A stretch of DNA of 7,150 nt from the NCBI GenBank assembly GCA_021161545.1, contig JAGHAJ010000114.1, forward strand, positions 1 through 7,150, in the 5' to 3' direction. Positions 6,279-7,150 of the stretch are shown piece after piece. The translations under genes were made by a program, and so were the position numbers. This stretch comes from Synergistota bacterium. GTDB taxonomy: Bacteria > Synergistota > JAGHAJ01. The first letter of the stretch is position 1; each line of letters begins with the position of its first letter. The notes below the pieces were generated by a model. The model was not told where the DNA came from, did no database searches, and saw only the letters and a program-made list of their open reading frames with translations.

Positions 6279-6287
6279 ATTATACCA
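6279..6287 (-). promoter_or_regulatory. Possible minus-strand extended -10 element
   Basis: TGGTATAAT read on the minus strand, identical to the extended -10 at 3734-3742, without a recognisable -35. A transcript from it would run leftward and begin with the 6185-6264 stem-loop. Low confidence because the region is otherwise decayed. Confidence 0.25.
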
Positions 6288-6295
6288 TCCTGCAA

Positions 6296-6320
6296 CTGAA
6301 ACATATCTTCATACCTATCT
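6296..6320 (+). repeat. 25-nt imperfect direct repeat, copy A (left of tRNA array)
   Basis: It matches 6969-6993 in the same orientation at 21 of 25 positions, without gaps. The four differences are all transitions. On the minus strand it reads DRYEDMFQ and continues LQDGIIEV before stopping at 6238-6236. Confidence 0.6.
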
Positions 6321-6342
6321 ACTTGTGTGTGAAAAATACCTC

Positions 6343-6371
6343 TTGACTAAAGCCTGTTTTTTGGATATACT
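6343..6371 (+). promoter_or_regulatory. Strong promoter of the tRNA operon
   Basis: TTGACT (6343-6348) and TATACT (6366-6371) have the ideal 17-nt spacer, each box one base off the sigma-70 consensus. Transcription would start near 6378, only about 8 nt before the first tRNA, as is usual for stable-RNA operons. No clear GC-rich discriminator (GCGCC type) was identified. Confidence 0.8.
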
Positions 6372-6385
6372 TTGAGCGGTGGGCA

Positions 6386-6460
6386 GGGCGGATAGCTCAG
6401 TGGCAGAGCACCTGCCTTACAAGCAGGGGGTCACAGGTTCGAGTCCTGTTTCGCCCACCA
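6386..6460 (+). tRNA. tRNA-Val (anticodon UAC)
   Basis: Complete cloverleaf. Acceptor GGGCGGA pairs with TTCGCCC (one G-U), D-stem is GCTC/GAGC, and the anticodon stem CCTGC/GCAGG encloses loop CTTACAA, giving anticodon UAC. The T-arm is ACAGG-TTCGAGT-CCTGT. Discriminator A and encoded CCA follow. It is the first gene of the six-tRNA operon. Confidence 0.97.
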
Positions 6461-6472
6461 GTGTGAGTGTAA

Positions 6473-6550
6473 GGGGCTGTGGTGCAGTCGGTTTAACACG
6501 CCTGCCTGTCACGCAGGAGATCGCGGGTTCGAGTCCCGTCAGCCCCGCCA
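6473..6550 (+). tRNA. tRNA-Asp (anticodon GUC)
   Basis: Acceptor GGGGCTG/CAGCCCC with discriminator G, the Asp identity base. The anticodon loop CTGTCAC in stem CCTGC/GCAGG gives GUC. T-arm is GCGGG-TTCGAGT-CCCGT, and CCA is encoded. The gene is separated from the next tRNA by a single base, so processing at the two ends must be tightly coupled. Confidence 0.97.
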
Positions 6551-6551
6551 A

Positions 6552-6627
6552 GGCGAGATAGCTCAGTTGGTAGAGCAGTGGACTGAAAATCCACGTGTCC
6601 CCCGTTCGATTCGGGGTCTCGCCACCA
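6552..6627 (+). tRNA. tRNA-Phe (anticodon GAA)
   Basis: Acceptor GGCGAGA/TCTCGCC, D-stem GCTC/GAGC, anticodon stem GTGGA/TCCAC with loop CTGAAAA (GAA), T-arm CCCCG-TTCGATT-CGGGG, discriminator A and encoded CCA. Confidence 0.97.
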
Positions 6628-6632
6628 TGGAT

Positions 6633-6708
6633 GCGGAAGTGGCTCAGTTGGTAGAGCATCTCCTTGCCAAGGAGAGGGTCGCGGGTTCGAGTCCCGTCTT
6701 CCGCTCCA
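6633..6708 (+). tRNA. tRNA-Gly (anticodon GCC)
   Basis: Acceptor GCGGAAG/CTTCCGC, D-stem GCTC/GAGC, anticodon stem TCTCC/GGAGA with loop TTGCCAA (GCC), T-arm GCGGG-TTCGAGT-CCCGT, discriminator U as in most bacterial tRNA-Gly, and encoded CCA. Confidence 0.97.
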
Positions 6709-6727
6709 TTTTTACGAATGTGAGGCA

Positions 6728-6803
6728 GGCGGCGTAGCCAAGTGGCTAAGGCAGAGGACTGCAAATCCTTTATTCCCCGGTTCGAATCCGGGCGCCGCCT
6801 CCA
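6728..6803 (+). tRNA. tRNA-Cys (anticodon GCA)
   Basis: Acceptor GGCGGCG/CGCCGCC with discriminator U, a Cys identity base. Short D-stem GCC/GGC, anticodon stem GAGGA/TCCTT (one G-U) with loop CTGCAAA (GCA), T-arm CCCGG-TTCGAAT-CCGGG, encoded CCA. Confidence 0.97.
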
Positions 6804-6817
6804 GAGCGGTGATAGAT

Positions 6818-6893
6818 TCCCCGGTAGCTCAATCGGCAGAGCGGGTGGCTGTTAACCACTAGGTTGCAGGTTCGAGTCCTGCCCGGGGAGCCA
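6818..6893 (+). tRNA. tRNA-Asn (anticodon GUU)
   Basis: Acceptor TCCCCGG/CCGGGGA with discriminator G, D-stem GCTC/GAGC, anticodon stem GGTGG/CCACT (one G-U) with loop CTGTTAA (GUU), T-arm GCAGG-TTCGAGT-CCTGC, encoded CCA. It is the last gene of the operon. Confidence 0.97.
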
Positions 6894-6918
6894 TTTTGTA
6901 GGCTGTTTCAATTTTTTT
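6889..6918 (+). terminator. Weak candidate terminator after the tRNA operon
   Basis: A run of seven T (6912-6918) follows the last tRNA. The only hairpin just before it is AGCC/GGCT (4 bp, 8-nt loop), which also uses the tRNA 3' end. This is poor for an intrinsic terminator, though the stable tRNA fold and T-run may suffice. Confidence 0.3.
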
Positions 6919-6968
6919 CGGTTGTTTTCCTTGCAATTGTAGAAGTTTTATCGTATTGTTGCTCTTTG

Positions 6969-6993
6969 CTGGAACATACCTTTATACCTGTCT
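6969..6993 (+). repeat. 25-nt imperfect direct repeat, copy B (right of tRNA array)
   Basis: It matches 6296-6320 at 21 of 25 positions, with transitions only. It lies at the 3' break of the minus-strand transposase relic. In a different minus-strand frame from the transposase it reads DRYKGMFQ, against DRYEDMFQ in copy A. Confidence 0.6.
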
Positions 6994-7077
6994 GTGCATC
7001 TCAGAAAGAACTTCCTGGACATCTCTGGTAGTCATACCCTTAGAATAAAGAGTGATAATTTGATGCTCAATCTCAAA
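6982..7077 (-). pseudogene. IS256/Mutator-type transposase relic
   Basis: The minus strand is open for 31 codons, reading FEIEHQIITLYSKGMTTRDV followed by QEVLSEMHRQV and TAA (6984-6982). The segment (F-E-x-x-I-I-x-L-Y-x-K-G-M-T-T-R-D-V/I-Q-x-x-L-x-E-M/I) is the hallmark that precedes the catalytic region in IS256-family (transposase_mut) proteins, which are normally about 400 residues. An in-frame stop (7080-7078) lies just upstream, and similarity ends at EMH downstream, so only a fragment survives. The minus-strand sequence from 7150 to 7085 is open in another frame (YDLANKNDEVLHKLQQG) and could be frameshifted upstream coding, but I cannot match it. No terminal inverted repeats or target duplication are visible. 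Confidence 0.75.
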
Positions 7078-7084
7078 TTATCAC
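7052..7084. repeat. Perfect 12-bp inverted repeat inside the transposase relic
   Basis: GTGATAATTTGA (7052-7063) and TCAAATTATCAC (7073-7084) are exact reverse complements around a 9-nt loop. The right arm contains the stop that breaks the transposase frame. It is AT-rich and has no T-tract that would make it a terminator. Confidence 0.75.
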
Positions 7085-7150
7085 AATTGGATGAACACTC
7101 CCCTGCTGTAGTTTATGTAGTACCTCGTCATTCTTGTTCGCCAAATCATA

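Noticed and set aside
6379-6764. Open frames across the tRNA array on both strands (e.g. DGTRTRDPLLGKEM, GVTGSSPVSPT)
   Set aside because: These are familiar spurious translations of tRNA genes, repeatedly misannotated as proteins. The RNA genes explain the sequence.

Overview
The window is bacterial. The organism has an outer membrane, because a lipid-transport operon spanning the envelope enters at the left edge. Moderate GC, many AGG/AGA (Arg) and ATA (Ile) codons, frequent GTG/TTG starts, strong AGGAGG-type ribosome sites and a Thermotoga-like M18 aminopeptidase suggest a thermophilic or deep-branching diderm such as an Aquificota- or Thermosulfidibacter-like lineage. This placement is inference only.

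Layout. Positions 2-2263 (+) hold the end of mlaE, then mlaF and mlaD, packed as one operon with a 1-nt gap and a 1-nt overlap. MlaD is unusual. After its inner-membrane anchor, single MCE domain and long helical segment, it has a C-terminal block of about ten amphipathic strands ending in a classic outer-membrane beta-signal (Y-x-F at the C-terminus). No mlaA, mlaB or mlaC follows. This fits a one-protein transenvelope bridge like the MlaD-barrel protein described in Veillonella, not the proteobacterial MlaA-MlaC shuttle. An M18 aminopeptidase gene (2260-3642, -) converges on mlaD, and the two stop codons overlap in the palindrome TTAA. A 229-bp divergent spacer (3643-3871) carries a promoter for each flanking gene. 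A large secreted protein of unknown function (3872-5644, +) follows, with a faint transglutaminase-like Cys/His signature.

Positions 5645-6384 hold no intact gene but contain relics. The clearest is a class I SAM methyltransferase N-terminus broken by two frameshifts and truncated after motif I. Positions 6386-6893 are a six-tRNA operon (Val-Asp-Phe-Gly-Cys-Asn, all with encoded CCA) behind a near-consensus promoter with a 17-bp spacer. The right edge (6894-7150) holds a minus-strand relic of an IS256/Mutator-type transposase with a perfect 12-bp inverted repeat.

Imperfect 25-nt direct repeats lie on each side of the tRNA array. Together with the gene relics and inverted repeats, they suggest that the DNA around the tRNA operon is an old insertion and decay zone. 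The best candidates for unusual biology are the barrel-bearing MlaD and the unknown secreted protein.
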